NCBI GenBank assembly: GCA_965204915.1
Contig: OZ242023.1
Span: forward strand, 4,712,001-4,776,000
DNA from: HK1 sp965204915
GTDB taxonomy: Bacteria; Pseudomonadota; Gammaproteobacteria; HK1
Direction of reading: 5' to 3'
Length of the DNA stretch: 64,000 nucleotides
Of the stretch, positions 24,908 to 33,062 are shown one piece after another (position 1 is the first letter of the stretch; each line of letters opens with the position of its first letter). A program made the translations under genes and the position numbers. A model generated the notes under the pieces. That model saw only the letters and a program-made list of their open reading frames with translations, ran no database searches and was not told where the DNA came from.

Positions 24908-24964
24908 CAGGAAGCTGGCGAAGCGAGGCACGCCGTTCCCCGGGTCTTGCCGTGGAACTTGCAG
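24908..24964. repeat. Diverged direct repeat flanking element copy 2, right
   Basis: This is the second copy of the segment at 24669-24723. Two extra C/G bases shift the reading frame relative to the left copy, so only the left copy still joins the HsdR-like start. The remaining bases up to 25049 show no recognisable gene. Confidence 0.65.
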
Positions 24965-25049
24965 GTCACGGTCGCTCCCAATCACATACCGGCCGGTCCG
25001 GCCTCGCCGCGCTCGGCACGGCCCGGAAGCGTGCGTCGCCGAGCCGGCC

Positions 25050-26279
25050 CTACCCGCCGTCCCAGGCCGCGAGGGCGGCCTCGACCCCGGCGCCCGGCGC
25101 GCTCGCGTGGCCGAAGCGGCGCAACGTCACTTCGAGCGCCGCGAGGCAGGTCATCACGTTGTCCCGGCGGCAGCCGTAGCCCATCGTGCCGATCCGCCAG
25201 ATCCTGCCGTGCAAGGGGCCGAACGAGGTCCCGATCTCCAGGCCGAAGTCGTCGAGCAGCGCGGCGCGCACGCCGTCCCCGGACACCCCCTCGGGGATGT
25301 ACACGCCGGTGACGTTCGGCATCTTGTGCGCCTGGTCGCCGAACAGCGCGAGCCCCATCGCCCGCAGGCCGGCGGTCATCGCGCGGCTCGCACGGGCGTG
25401 GCGCTCGAAGCGGCTTTCCAGCCCCTCGGCGAGGGCGAGACGGGCGCATTCGCGCGCCGCGTAGAGCATCGAGGTCGCCTCGGTGTGGTGGTTCAGCCGC
25501 GACTCGCTCCAGTAGTCCATCAGCATCGACAGATCGAGGTAGTTCGACTGGATGATGCGCCCGGCGCCTTCCTCGTAGTCCTCCGGGCGGATCCCCTGCT
25601 CGACGTGCCGGCGCGCGCGCACCACCGCCTCCACCCGCTCGTTGAAGGTCAGCGGCGCGACCCCCGGCGGGCCGGACAGGCATTTCTGCAACCCGGCGGA
25701 TACCGCGTCGAGCCGCCAGGCGTCCGTCTCCAGCGCCATGCCGGCCACCGAGGCGGTGGCATCGACGTAGACCAGCGCATCGTGCGCGCGGCAGATCCGC
25801 CCGATGGCGTCGAGCGGCTGGGCCATGGTGGTGGAGGTGTCCCCCTGCACCACGGCGACGAGCTTCGGGCGGTGGCGCTTCACCGCGTCCTCGATCCGCT
25901 GCGGATCGAACACCGTGCCCCACTCGGTCTCGATGGCGACGACCTCGGCCCGGCAGCGGCGGGCGATCTCGCAGAGCAGATGGCCGAAGCGGCCGAAGAT
26001 CGGAACCAGCACCCGGTCGCCGGGGACGAGCACGGAGGCCAGGACCGCCTCGATGCCCGCACGGGCGGTCCCGTCCACCAGCAGGGTCCAGCGGTTGTTC
26101 GTGCGGAAGACCTGCCGGTAGAGCGCCATCACCTCGTTCATGTATTCGGTGAAGCGCGGGTCGAACTGCCCGAGCAGGGGCAGCGCCATCGCCTGGAGGA
26201 CGCGCGGGTCGACGTCCACCGGCCCGGGACCCATCAGCCGGCGCGGCGGGGGGCTCAGTGGTTCGATTGCCTGGTTCAT
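25050..26279 (-). CDS. Class V PLP aminotransferase, alanine/serine/ureidoglycine-glyoxylate type
   Basis: The 409-residue protein begins 'RRLMGPGPVDVDPRVLQAM', the standard start of glyoxylate aminotransferases. It binds PLP through the lysine in 'SAGLQKCLSGPPGVAPLT' near residue 208. 'LVDGTARAGIEAVLASVL' and 'VYVDATASVAG' (PLP-ring aspartate) agree. 'NHHTEATSMLYAARE' and the C-terminal 'WRIGTMGYGCRRDNV' complete the family pattern. The 'QKCL-GPPG' block is like PucG ((S)-ureidoglycine-glyoxylate transaminase), but serine or alanine donors are equally possible. It is unlinked to purine genes here. A C-terminal fragment of a related gene lies at 36499-36825. Confidence 0.85.
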   Translation of the reverse strand: MNQAIEPLSPPPRRLMGPGPVDVDPRVLQAMALPLLGQFDPRFTEYMNEVMALYRQVFRTNNRWTLLVDGTARAGIEAVLASVLVPGDRVLVPIFGRFGHLLCEIARRCRAEVVAIETEWGTVFDPQRIEDAVKRHRPKLVAVVQGDTSTTMAQPLDAIGRICRAHDALVYVDATASVAGMALETDAWRLDAVSAGLQKCLSGPPGVAPLTFNERVEAVVRARRHVEQGIRPEDYEEGAGRIIQSNYLDLSMLMDYWSESRLNHHTEATSMLYAARECARLALAEGLESRFERHARASRAMTAGLRAMGLALFGDQAHKMPNVTGVYIPEGVSGDGVRAALLDDFGLEIGTSFGPLHGRIWRIGTMGYGCRRDNVMTCLAALEVTLRRFGHASAPGAGVEAALAAWDGG

Positions 26280-26466
26280 GAAGGCTCCTTGTGCGACGGG
26301 ACGTCATCCGCTGGCTCGGATGTCCCGCTTCTGCGCGATTGGACAGGGTTTGGACGCCATGAAAATCAACGGGCTGCCATCATGCTTTGGTGATCCATGA
26401 CCCCGGACGGTGATTTTGGGACAGGTCCATAGCATAATCACCACCCGCGTCGCTTTGCTCCGACAA

Positions 26467-26515
26467 GTGATCGGCTTCATCCCGGAACGGGCGATCGGCT
26501 TCACCGGAATGCGCA
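26467..26515. repeat. Shared 'GTGATCGGCTTCATCCCGGA' repeat, copy 2
   Basis: Matches 15185-15232 almost throughout, with the internal GATCGGCT doubled in the same way. It lies in the spacer between the aminotransferase and the autotransporter, both of which read away from it. The rest of this 266-bp gap holds nothing recognisable. Confidence 0.55.
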
Positions 26516-26545
26516 CATGATCACGATCATCGTCGGGGACGGTTG

Positions 26546-29500
26546 ATGCAGACTCCCTTCATGTTCGCAACCGGAACACGATCCGCACTCCATCCGGGTG
26601 GAGCACGAACTTCAGCGGGCCGGGAATCGCCGGACGTCCCGCGCCGCGGCCGGTTCGAGGCGTGGCCGTCACGCCTCTCGACCGCGCTTCGGGCCGTCGC
26701 GGCCCTCGTCCTGGTCGCGGTGTTCTCGGAGGAAGCCGCGGCACAGTGCACGTTGCCGACGCCGCCCGGTCAGATGCCGCCGGCTCAGGTCACCGGTGTC
26801 GTGACGGTCGAGGCCCGCATTCGGAGCCTGAGCGTGTCCTGGAACGAGGTCACCGGGGCCAACCGCTACGTCGTGCAGTGGAAGTCCGGCAGCGAAGGCT
26901 ACGACCCCGCCCGGGGGGCCACCGTTTCGGACACGAGCTACACCATCACCGGGCTCACCGCCGGCATCGTGCACACGGTGCAGATCTTCGCGGCCGCAAG
27001 AGTCAATCTCGCCACCTCTGAGAGCCCGGCATGGGCCATAGTTTGCAGCTCCACCGCGTCGGACGAGGCCACCGGCACACCGCTCGACCCCCCGCCGCCG
27101 CCGCTGGGCCAGGTCACCGGCGTGAGGATCGAGCCCGGCGTGGAGAGCCTGGGCGTGACCTGGCGCGCGGTGGCCCAGGCCGGCGGCTACAAGGTGCAGT
27201 GGAAGTCCGGCAACGAGGACTACGACCCCAGCCGGCAAGCCGCCACCGCCGTCAGCGCGACCAACCCCGGTACGAGCTACACCATCACCGGGCTCACCCC
27301 CGGCACTTCGTACACCCTGCGGGTCATCGCCACCCGGGCCGGCAGGGCCGACGGCCCGCCCTCCGCCGAAGCCTCCGGCACGCCGCTCCCCCCGCCGCTG
27401 GGCCAGGTCACCGGCGTGAGGGTCGAGCCCGGCGTGGAGAGCCTGGGCGTGACCTGGCGTGCGGTGGCCCAGGCCGGCGGCTACAAGGTGCAGTGGAGGT
27501 CCGGCAGCGAGGACTACGACCCCAGCCGGGAAGCCGCCACCGCCGTCAGCGCTGCCAACCCCGGCACGAGCTACACCATCACCGGGCTCACCCCCGACAC
27601 TTCGTACACCCTGCGGGTCATCGCCACCCGGGCCGGCAGGGCCGACGGCCCGCCCTCCGCCGAAGCCTCCGGCACGCCGCTCCCCCCGCCGCTGGGCCAG
27701 GTCACCGGCGTGAGGGTCGAGCCCGGTGTGGAGAGCCTGGGCGTGACCTGGCGCGCGGTGGACGAGGCCGGCGGCTACAAGGTGCAGTGGAGGTCCGGCA
27801 GCGAGGACTACGACCCCAGCCGGGAAGCCGCCACCGCCGTCAGCGCTGCCAACCCCGGCACGAGCTACACCATCACCGGGCTCACCCCCGACACTTCGTA
27901 CACCCTGCGGGTCATCGCCACCCGGGCCGGCAGGGCCGACGGCCCGCCCTCCGATGAACTCACCATGGCCACCCTGCGGCGGATCTTCGTGTCCATCGCG
28001 CGGGAAGCGAGCGTGGTCGAGGGATCCGCGGCAGAGCTTTCGGTGCAGCTTTCCGAATCCTTCCCGGTGGCGGTGACGGTGACGTGGACCACGATGGACG
28101 GCTCGGCGAAGGCGGGCGAGGACTACCGTGCGGAGACGGCCGGCCGCCTGACGTTCGAGCCGGGCGATCGGATGGGAACGTTGCGGGTGCGGACCCTGGA
28201 CGACCCGCGCACCGAGCCTGCGGAGACGTTCCGGGTGCGGCTGACGGAAGCGTCGAACGCGGAGCTGGATCCGCGGGCGGATTCGGCGACGGTGACGATT
28301 ACGGACGACGATACTGAAGCGGTGCGCGGCCGGGCGCTGGGCAAGGTGCTGGCGGCGGCCGGCCGATGGATCGCCGCGGACGCGGTGCGCGTGGTCGGGG
28401 GGCGGTTCACCGCTCCGGCGGCGGGCGCGCGGTCGGGCTCCGGCGCCCGCGCGCTCGCCCCGGCGGAAGCCGGACCGTGGACCGCGGCGGGATACGGGAG
28501 CGACGTCCATCGGGACGGACGCAGGGAAGGCGTAGCGCGGCGCTCGGCCGAGGAGCTGCTGGCCCGGAGCTGGTTCGACGTCCCGCTGGGAACGACGGGA
28601 GACACCGCCGGGGCCGGGGATGCGTCCGCGGGGTGGAGGTTGTGGGCCCGGGGGACGGCCGGAGGGTTCGACGAACGGCCGGAGGCCGGCTTCCGGATGG
28701 ACGGCGAGGTGGCCGGGGGGTATCTCGGCCTCGACCACCGCTCGGCGGGCGGCGCTCTCGCAGGCGTGGCGATCGCCCACGCCAGGAGCGACGTCGACTA
28801 TGCGATCGACTCGGTGAGCACCGGTGAGGTGGATCTGGAGCTGACGAGCGTGCTGCCCTACGCGCACTTCAGTCCACGGTCCGATCTGGGGGTGTGGGGC
28901 CTGCTGGGCGCCGGTTGGGGGAGCGCCGGGTTGAAGGACGAGGCCGGCGAGGTCGAGACCGACGTGAAGATGCGGATGGCCGCGGCCGGCTTGCGGCAGG
29001 AAGTGGCGGCGTGGCCGGAAATCGACGCGACGGTGAAGGCCGATGCGTTCCTGACCAGGTTGGAGGCGGATGCCGCGGCGGGGCTGCCGAAGACCACGGG
29101 CGGCGCCAGGCAGCTACGGTTGGGGCTGGAAGGCCGCAGGCAATTGGAGGTGTCGCCTGCCGCGCGGATGATCCCGAGCCTGGAGATCGGCGGGCGTTGG
29201 GACGGCGGCGACGCCGGGAAGGGGGTGGGCGTGGAGGTCGGCGGGGGGCTCGCATATTCGGACACCGCTCTCGGCCTGGAAGTCGAAGCGCGGGGATGGT
29301 TCCTGCTGGCGCACCAGGAGAAGAAATTCGATGAATGGGGAGGAAACCTGACGGTGAAGCTGGACCCGGGGCAGGCCGGGCGCGGGCCGTGGGTGACCTT
29401 CGCGCCGGGCTGGGGGGCGGCCGGAAGCCGGGCGTTGCAGACCTGGAACAGCCCGGAAGCGTTCCGGGCCGACGGCGGCTCCGGTCGAACGCCGGATCTT

Positions 29501-29731
29501 TCCCCGGATCGGCTGGAGCTGGAAGTGGGCTACGGAACGCCGGCGTACGGAGGGCTGCTGACGCCCCATGCCGGGCTGTCGATCACCGGATCGGGGACGC
29601 GCCGTTACCGGCTGGGCGCTCGTCTGGATCTGGGCGGCCGGGCGGATCTGGGAATCGAGGGCCGGCGGTCGATGCGGGCCGGCGGGTCGGACACGAACGA
29701 GATCATGATCTACGGCCGGGTGGACTGGTAG
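26546..29731 (+). CDS. Fn3/Calx-beta autotransporter-like outer-membrane protein
   Basis: The 1,061-residue protein has an extended N-terminus and a signal-like segment at about 43-66 ('LSTALRAVAALVLVAVFSEEAAAQ'). Four fibronectin III domains follow (about 78-165, 186-283, 284-381, 382-476), then a Calx-beta domain (about 477-590, ending 'SATVTITDDD'). A C-terminal beta-barrel region runs from about 690 to the terminal 'MIYGRVDW', whose final aromatic residue fits a BAM recognition signal. It is likely exported and displayed or anchored at the outer membrane, probably for adhesion. Fn3 repeats 2-4 are nearly identical in DNA, so copy number may vary. ATG 26546 was chosen over the TTG before it. 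The true start could be later. Confidence 0.82.
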   Translation: MQTPFMFATGTRSALHPGGARTSAGRESPDVPRRGRFEAWPSRLSTALRAVAALVLVAVFSEEAAAQCTLPTPPGQMPPAQVTGVVTVEARIRSLSVSWNEVTGANRYVVQWKSGSEGYDPARGATVSDTSYTITGLTAGIVHTVQIFAAARVNLATSESPAWAIVCSSTASDEATGTPLDPPPPPLGQVTGVRIEPGVESLGVTWRAVAQAGGYKVQWKSGNEDYDPSRQAATAVSATNPGTSYTITGLTPGTSYTLRVIATRAGRADGPPSAEASGTPLPPPLGQVTGVRVEPGVESLGVTWRAVAQAGGYKVQWRSGSEDYDPSREAATAVSAANPGTSYTITGLTPDTSYTLRVIATRAGRADGPPSAEASGTPLPPPLGQVTGVRVEPGVESLGVTWRAVDEAGGYKVQWRSGSEDYDPSREAATAVSAANPGTSYTITGLTPDTSYTLRVIATRAGRADGPPSDELTMATLRRIFVSIAREASVVEGSAAELSVQLSESFPVAVTVTWTTMDGSAKAGEDYRAETAGRLTFEPGDRMGTLRVRTLDDPRTEPAETFRVRLTEASNAELDPRADSATVTITDDDTEAVRGRALGKVLAAAGRWIAADAVRVVGGRFTAPAAGARSGSGARALAPAEAGPWTAAGYGSDVHRDGRREGVARRSAEELLARSWFDVPLGTTGDTAGAGDASAGWRLWARGTAGGFDERPEAGFRMDGEVAGGYLGLDHRSAGGALAGVAIAHARSDVDYAIDSVSTGEVDLELTSVLPYAHFSPRSDLGVWGLLGAGWGSAGLKDEAGEVETDVKMRMAAAGLRQEVAAWPEIDATVKADAFLTRLEADAAAGLPKTTGGARQLRLGLEGRRQLEVSPAARMIPSLEIGGRWDGGDAGKGVGVEVGGGLAYSDTALGLEVEARGWFLLAHQEKKFDEWGGNLTVKLDPGQAGRGPWVTFAPGWGAAGSRALQTWNSPEAFRADGGSGRTPDLSPDRLELEVGYGTPAYGGLLTPHAGLSITGSGTRRYRLGARLDLGGRADLGIEGRRSMRAGGSDTNEIMIYGRVDW
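27101..27960 (+). repeat. Three tandem 294-bp repeats encoding Fn3 domains
   Basis: Units start with CCGCTGGGCCAGGTCACCGG at 27101, 27395 and 27689, exactly 294 bp (98 codons) apart. They differ by only a few bases, while the first Fn3 domain upstream is clearly diverged. This indicates recent internal duplication or ongoing gene conversion. Confidence 0.92.
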
Positions 29732-29832
29732 CCGGCGCACCGCCGCGATTCGTCGGCGAGGCAGGCGGGAGAAAGGACACCTCCGTATCCAACTGCCGAC
29801 GCGATCCGAGGCGGCGAGGCGAGACGATCACG

Positions 29833-30105
29833 ATGGCGCGAACCGTACAGTGCGTGAAGCTTCGGGAGGAGGCCGAGGGCCTCGATTTTCCGCCCCTGCC
29901 CGGCGACCTCGGCCGGCGCGTCTTCGAGAACGTCTCGAAGGCGGCATGGCAGCAGTGGCTCGCCCATCAGACGATGCTCATCAACGAGAACCGGCTCAAG
30001 GTCACCGACCCGCAAGCGCGCCGATTCCTCGAAGACGAGCTGGAGAAATACTTCTTCGGCGAAGGCTCCGCAGCGCCCGAGGGATACGTGCCGAAGGGCG
30101 GGTAA
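29833..30105 (+). CDS. yggX: Probable Fe(2+)-trafficking / oxidative damage protection protein
   Basis: The 90-residue protein matches YggX in length and sequence: 'MARTVQCVKLREEAEGLDFPP' with the conserved Cys7, then 'GRRVFENVSKAAWQQWLAHQTMLINENRL' and 'RRFLEDELEKYFFGEG'. It is a small cytosolic protein thought to protect iron-sulfur clusters from superoxide damage. ATG 29833 gives the exact family start. It lies 101 bp after the autotransporter stop, inside a frame that is also open from upstream but unrelated there. It usually pairs with mutY, which is not present here. Confidence 0.93.
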   Translation: MARTVQCVKLREEAEGLDFPPLPGDLGRRVFENVSKAAWQQWLAHQTMLINENRLKVTDPQARRFLEDELEKYFFGEGSAAPEGYVPKGG

Positions 30106-30361
30106 ACGAGCCGATCGGGGGATGCACCTCGCTTCAACGGCTTGCTTTGCGCGGCCGCGGCATCGAGCGGGAGGTCTTGTAAACGGCGCCCGATCTCCTC
30201 GCACGGAGAGCGGGTCGACATGCCATGGCTCCTGCTACACCTTGAGCACGACCTTGCAGGCAACGTCGCAGCGAACCCGGCACCCGCCGGCCCGGCATCC
30301 AGTCACGGCGGCTCCGGACGATGCCGGACAGGGCGGATGTTGCCGGTAACGCTGAATCCCG
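30106..30361. other. Spacer between yggX and the desaturase
   Basis: This 256-bp gap contains an inverted repeat CCGGCATC...GATGCCGG near 30291-30325 without a T-tract, and no convincing gene. It may hold the yggX transcript end and the desaturase promoter. Confidence 0.4.
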
Positions 30362-31351
30362 ATGAATTCGCACTCATACGATGAAGGCACCGACCGGGAA
30401 GACACCCGCTCGGAGGACCCCGGCCTGCTGGATCGGATTCCGGTCCCGGTGAGCACGCCGTGCCATCTCCCGAACGACGCGCTGGCCGCCCTCACCGGGC
30501 GCTCGGACCGCAAGGGCCTCACGCATCTTGCACTTCACGTCCTGGCCATCGCCGCCACGGGGGCGATCTACGCGGGCGTGTTCGGAACCGCGTGGATGCT
30601 TCCGGCCGCGTGGCTCTACGGCACCTGCCTCGTCTTCCTCTTCGCCCCGCTGCACGAGACGGTGCACTACACCGCCTTCCGCAGCCGCCGGCTCAACCGC
30701 GCGGTGTCGGTGGCGTGCGGATGGATCCTCCTGCTCCCGCCGCGCGGGTTCCGTGCGTTCCATCTGGAGCACCACCGCTGGACGCAAGACCCGGAGCGCG
30801 ACCCCGAGCTGGCCGTTCCGCCGCCACGCACGTGGGGCGAATATCTATGGCGGATCAGCGGGTTGCCATATTGGGGGTCCCAGGTTCGGACGATGCTCGG
30901 GCACGCGGCCGGGCGGGTGCCGGAGCCGTACGTCGCGCGCCCGGAACGTGGCGCGATCGTCCGGGAGGCGCGGCTGTACCTCATGAGCTACGCCGTCCTG
31001 GCCGCACTCTCGGTGGCCGCCGGCAACGCGGCGATGCTCTGGTTCTGGGCCGTTCCCGCCGTGCTCGGCCAGCCGATGCTGAGGCTCTACCTGCTCGCCG
31101 AGCACACCGGTTGCCCGATGGTCCCGGACATGCTGGAGAACTCGCGCACGGTCCACACCACCGCCGCCGTCCGCTTCCTCGCCTGGAACATGCCCTACCA
31201 CGCCGAGCATCACGCGCACGCGGCCATCCCTTTCCACGCCCTGCCCCGCGCCCACGCGGCCCGCATGAATGCAGCCCCCGCCCCGCGCATCCGCCGCCAG
31301 CCCCGGGGATACGCGAGGGTGCACCGGGAGCTGGTGCGCGGCCTGCGGTGA
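30362..31351 (+). CDS. Membrane fatty acid desaturase family protein
   Basis: The 329-residue protein has the three di-iron histidine boxes: HETVH at 98-102, HLEHH at 134-138 and 'YHAEHHAH' near 280. Hydrophobic segments (about 55-95, 115-128, 205-235) place it in the inner membrane. It would introduce a double bond or hydroxyl group into an acyl chain or a related lipid with electrons from a ferredoxin. 'PPRTWGEYLWRISGLPYW' between boxes 2 and 3 resembles FADS-type and carotenoid-ketolase-like members, so the substrate is open. The ATG at 30362 is a plausible start with a short soluble N-terminus of about 45 residues. Confidence 0.85.
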   Translation: MNSHSYDEGTDREDTRSEDPGLLDRIPVPVSTPCHLPNDALAALTGRSDRKGLTHLALHVLAIAATGAIYAGVFGTAWMLPAAWLYGTCLVFLFAPLHETVHYTAFRSRRLNRAVSVACGWILLLPPRGFRAFHLEHHRWTQDPERDPELAVPPPRTWGEYLWRISGLPYWGSQVRTMLGHAAGRVPEPYVARPERGAIVREARLYLMSYAVLAALSVAAGNAAMLWFWAVPAVLGQPMLRLYLLAEHTGCPMVPDMLENSRTVHTTAAVRFLAWNMPYHAEHHAHAAIPFHALPRAHAARMNAAPAPRIRRQPRGYARVHRELVRGLR

Positions 31352-31550
31352 GAGCCGCCCCCGCCGGCACCCAGGGGACGGCCATGCGCAGCGCGCCACG
31401 CATCCGGTCACGGCGCACAACCGCCGTACACACGTACGCAGCCGCCGCAACGGCGCTGTGCAAAGCCGGCCGTCCACGGCATATCCCGGACATGAGCACG
31501 GGGACGTCCGGTTCAAGCCGGTCGGCTTCCAGGAAATCCGGGGCGGTTCG

Positions 31551-33044
31551 GTGAATTGGAGAGGGTTCTTTCACGTTCTCGTGTTCCTGTCCCTGATCGG
31601 TCTGCAAGCCCATCACATGTCCGAGCAGGGCCCGCGAGCAGGTGTCGATGCGCGTTGGTACATCGGTTACGCGCTGTCCATCCTTCACGAATCGCAGTTG
31701 CCTCGAGGACGGGTGAAGAGCGTACCGCTCTATCCCTTGTGGCTGGCGATGTGGATGCACGTCGACCCGGATTACCGTGACTACCTGCAATGCCTTCACG
31801 AAAACGCCCCGTATTGGAGCGAAGGAAAGAAGTTCTGGCCGGGCAACGTCGTCGACTGCCGTCCTCTCCGGCTGGACAACGTTGGATTCTACGTACAGGT
31901 CTTCCTGGGAGCCGTCGGCACGGGGCTGGTGTGGCTTGCGGGCTGGCTTGCGTCCGGGCGTCCGATGGTCGCCCACCTCAGCGCGTTCTTTGCGGTGTAC
32001 GCCGGGTCGTGGCTTATTCTGGGTAATCAGTACAGGACCGAAGAGCTCGTCATCCCTCTCTTCGCCGGTATCAACGTCTGCCTCGCGTGGCTGGTCCTGT
32101 CCGGAGTCCGGAGGCGAGGGTGGATAAGGGTGCGGACCGCGGCCGTGGCGATCACGTGCGGTCTGCTGCTGGGCACACTGGCTCTCGTCCGGCCACCCTA
32201 CGAATTCCTGCTGGTGGCCCTGCCGTTTGCCGCGGCGGTCTGGATGCTTCGGGACCGCCCGCGGCGCCGCGAAATCGCCACCGTCACGGCCTGGATCCTG
32301 GTCAGCGCATCGTTGGTCGCAGCGCCCTGGATCGTACGCAACCATACGGCGAAAGGTTTTGTCGGCTTTACGGAGGGTTACGACTCCGACACCCTTTACG
32401 AGCGGCTTGCCTTCAACGCCATGACGGGGCGCCAGTGGATGGCCGCTTTTCCGGCCTGGAGCGGGAGAGGTGGACAGCGTCTGGCGAGAGAATGGTTCGG
32501 GCCCGAAACCGCGGCCGGCTTCCACCCGCTTCACCAGGAACATTTCATATGGCGGGGGATCGAGGAACGGAAGAGGATGCAGGCGATCGTGGCATTCGAT
32601 GACCAGCTTGGCCTTGTCCTGGGACGGATGTGGTCCGATCTGCCGAAACATCTGGCGGTGAGCCTGCCGTTGGCGTGGCGGGGGATGATGCAGTCCCCGC
32701 AAATCTGGTACGGAAACGCCCTCTGGTTGCTGGTGATCTTCAGCTTCGTGCAGGGGTCGGGCCGGAACCGAAGCGTCCTGGCGGCGCTGGCGTTCTGCCC
32801 CTTTTTCGTGCTGGCGGTCAACGCGCTGGTATCCACCAGCCTGCCCCGGTACAGCGTCGGGCTGCTGATGCCCCTGTCGGTCGGGGTCGCGCTGCCCGTC
32901 GCCTGGATCGTCGAAGGTGCGTGGAGCAGGATGCGGCGCCGGCGATCCTCGGTGGTCCCCGATGGGCGTCCGAACCATCCGCAGCCTTCCGCAACGAGCC
33001 GCCGTGATCCTTCGCGCGGATGCCCGGACGAACGAGCTCCATGA
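31551..33044 (+). CDS. Polytopic membrane glycosyltransferase (GT39/ArnT-like)
   Basis: The 497-residue protein is highly hydrophobic with about ten membrane spans. The first periplasmic loop carries acidic residues in 'GPRAGVDARWYIGYALSILH', like the catalytic loop of PMT/ArnT enzymes that use polyprenyl-phosphate sugars. Then 'YPLWLAMWMHVDPDYRDYLQ' and many 'VWLAGWLASG'-like spans follow. The GTG start at 31551 is preferred because the upstream frame is low-complexity and overlaps the desaturase gene end. The donor and acceptor are unknown. The gene ends 18 bp from the convergent oxidase gene. Confidence 0.65.
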   Translation: MNWRGFFHVLVFLSLIGLQAHHMSEQGPRAGVDARWYIGYALSILHESQLPRGRVKSVPLYPLWLAMWMHVDPDYRDYLQCLHENAPYWSEGKKFWPGNVVDCRPLRLDNVGFYVQVFLGAVGTGLVWLAGWLASGRPMVAHLSAFFAVYAGSWLILGNQYRTEELVIPLFAGINVCLAWLVLSGVRRRGWIRVRTAAVAITCGLLLGTLALVRPPYEFLLVALPFAAAVWMLRDRPRRREIATVTAWILVSASLVAAPWIVRNHTAKGFVGFTEGYDSDTLYERLAFNAMTGRQWMAAFPAWSGRGGQRLAREWFGPETAAGFHPLHQEHFIWRGIEERKRMQAIVAFDDQLGLVLGRMWSDLPKHLAVSLPLAWRGMMQSPQIWYGNALWLLVIFSFVQGSGRNRSVLAALAFCPFFVLAVNALVSTSLPRYSVGLLMPLSVGVALPVAWIVEGAWSRMRRRRSSVVPDGRPNHPQPSATSRRDPSRGCPDERAP

Positions 33045-33062
33045 CCGGCTGCGGCTTTCGGA

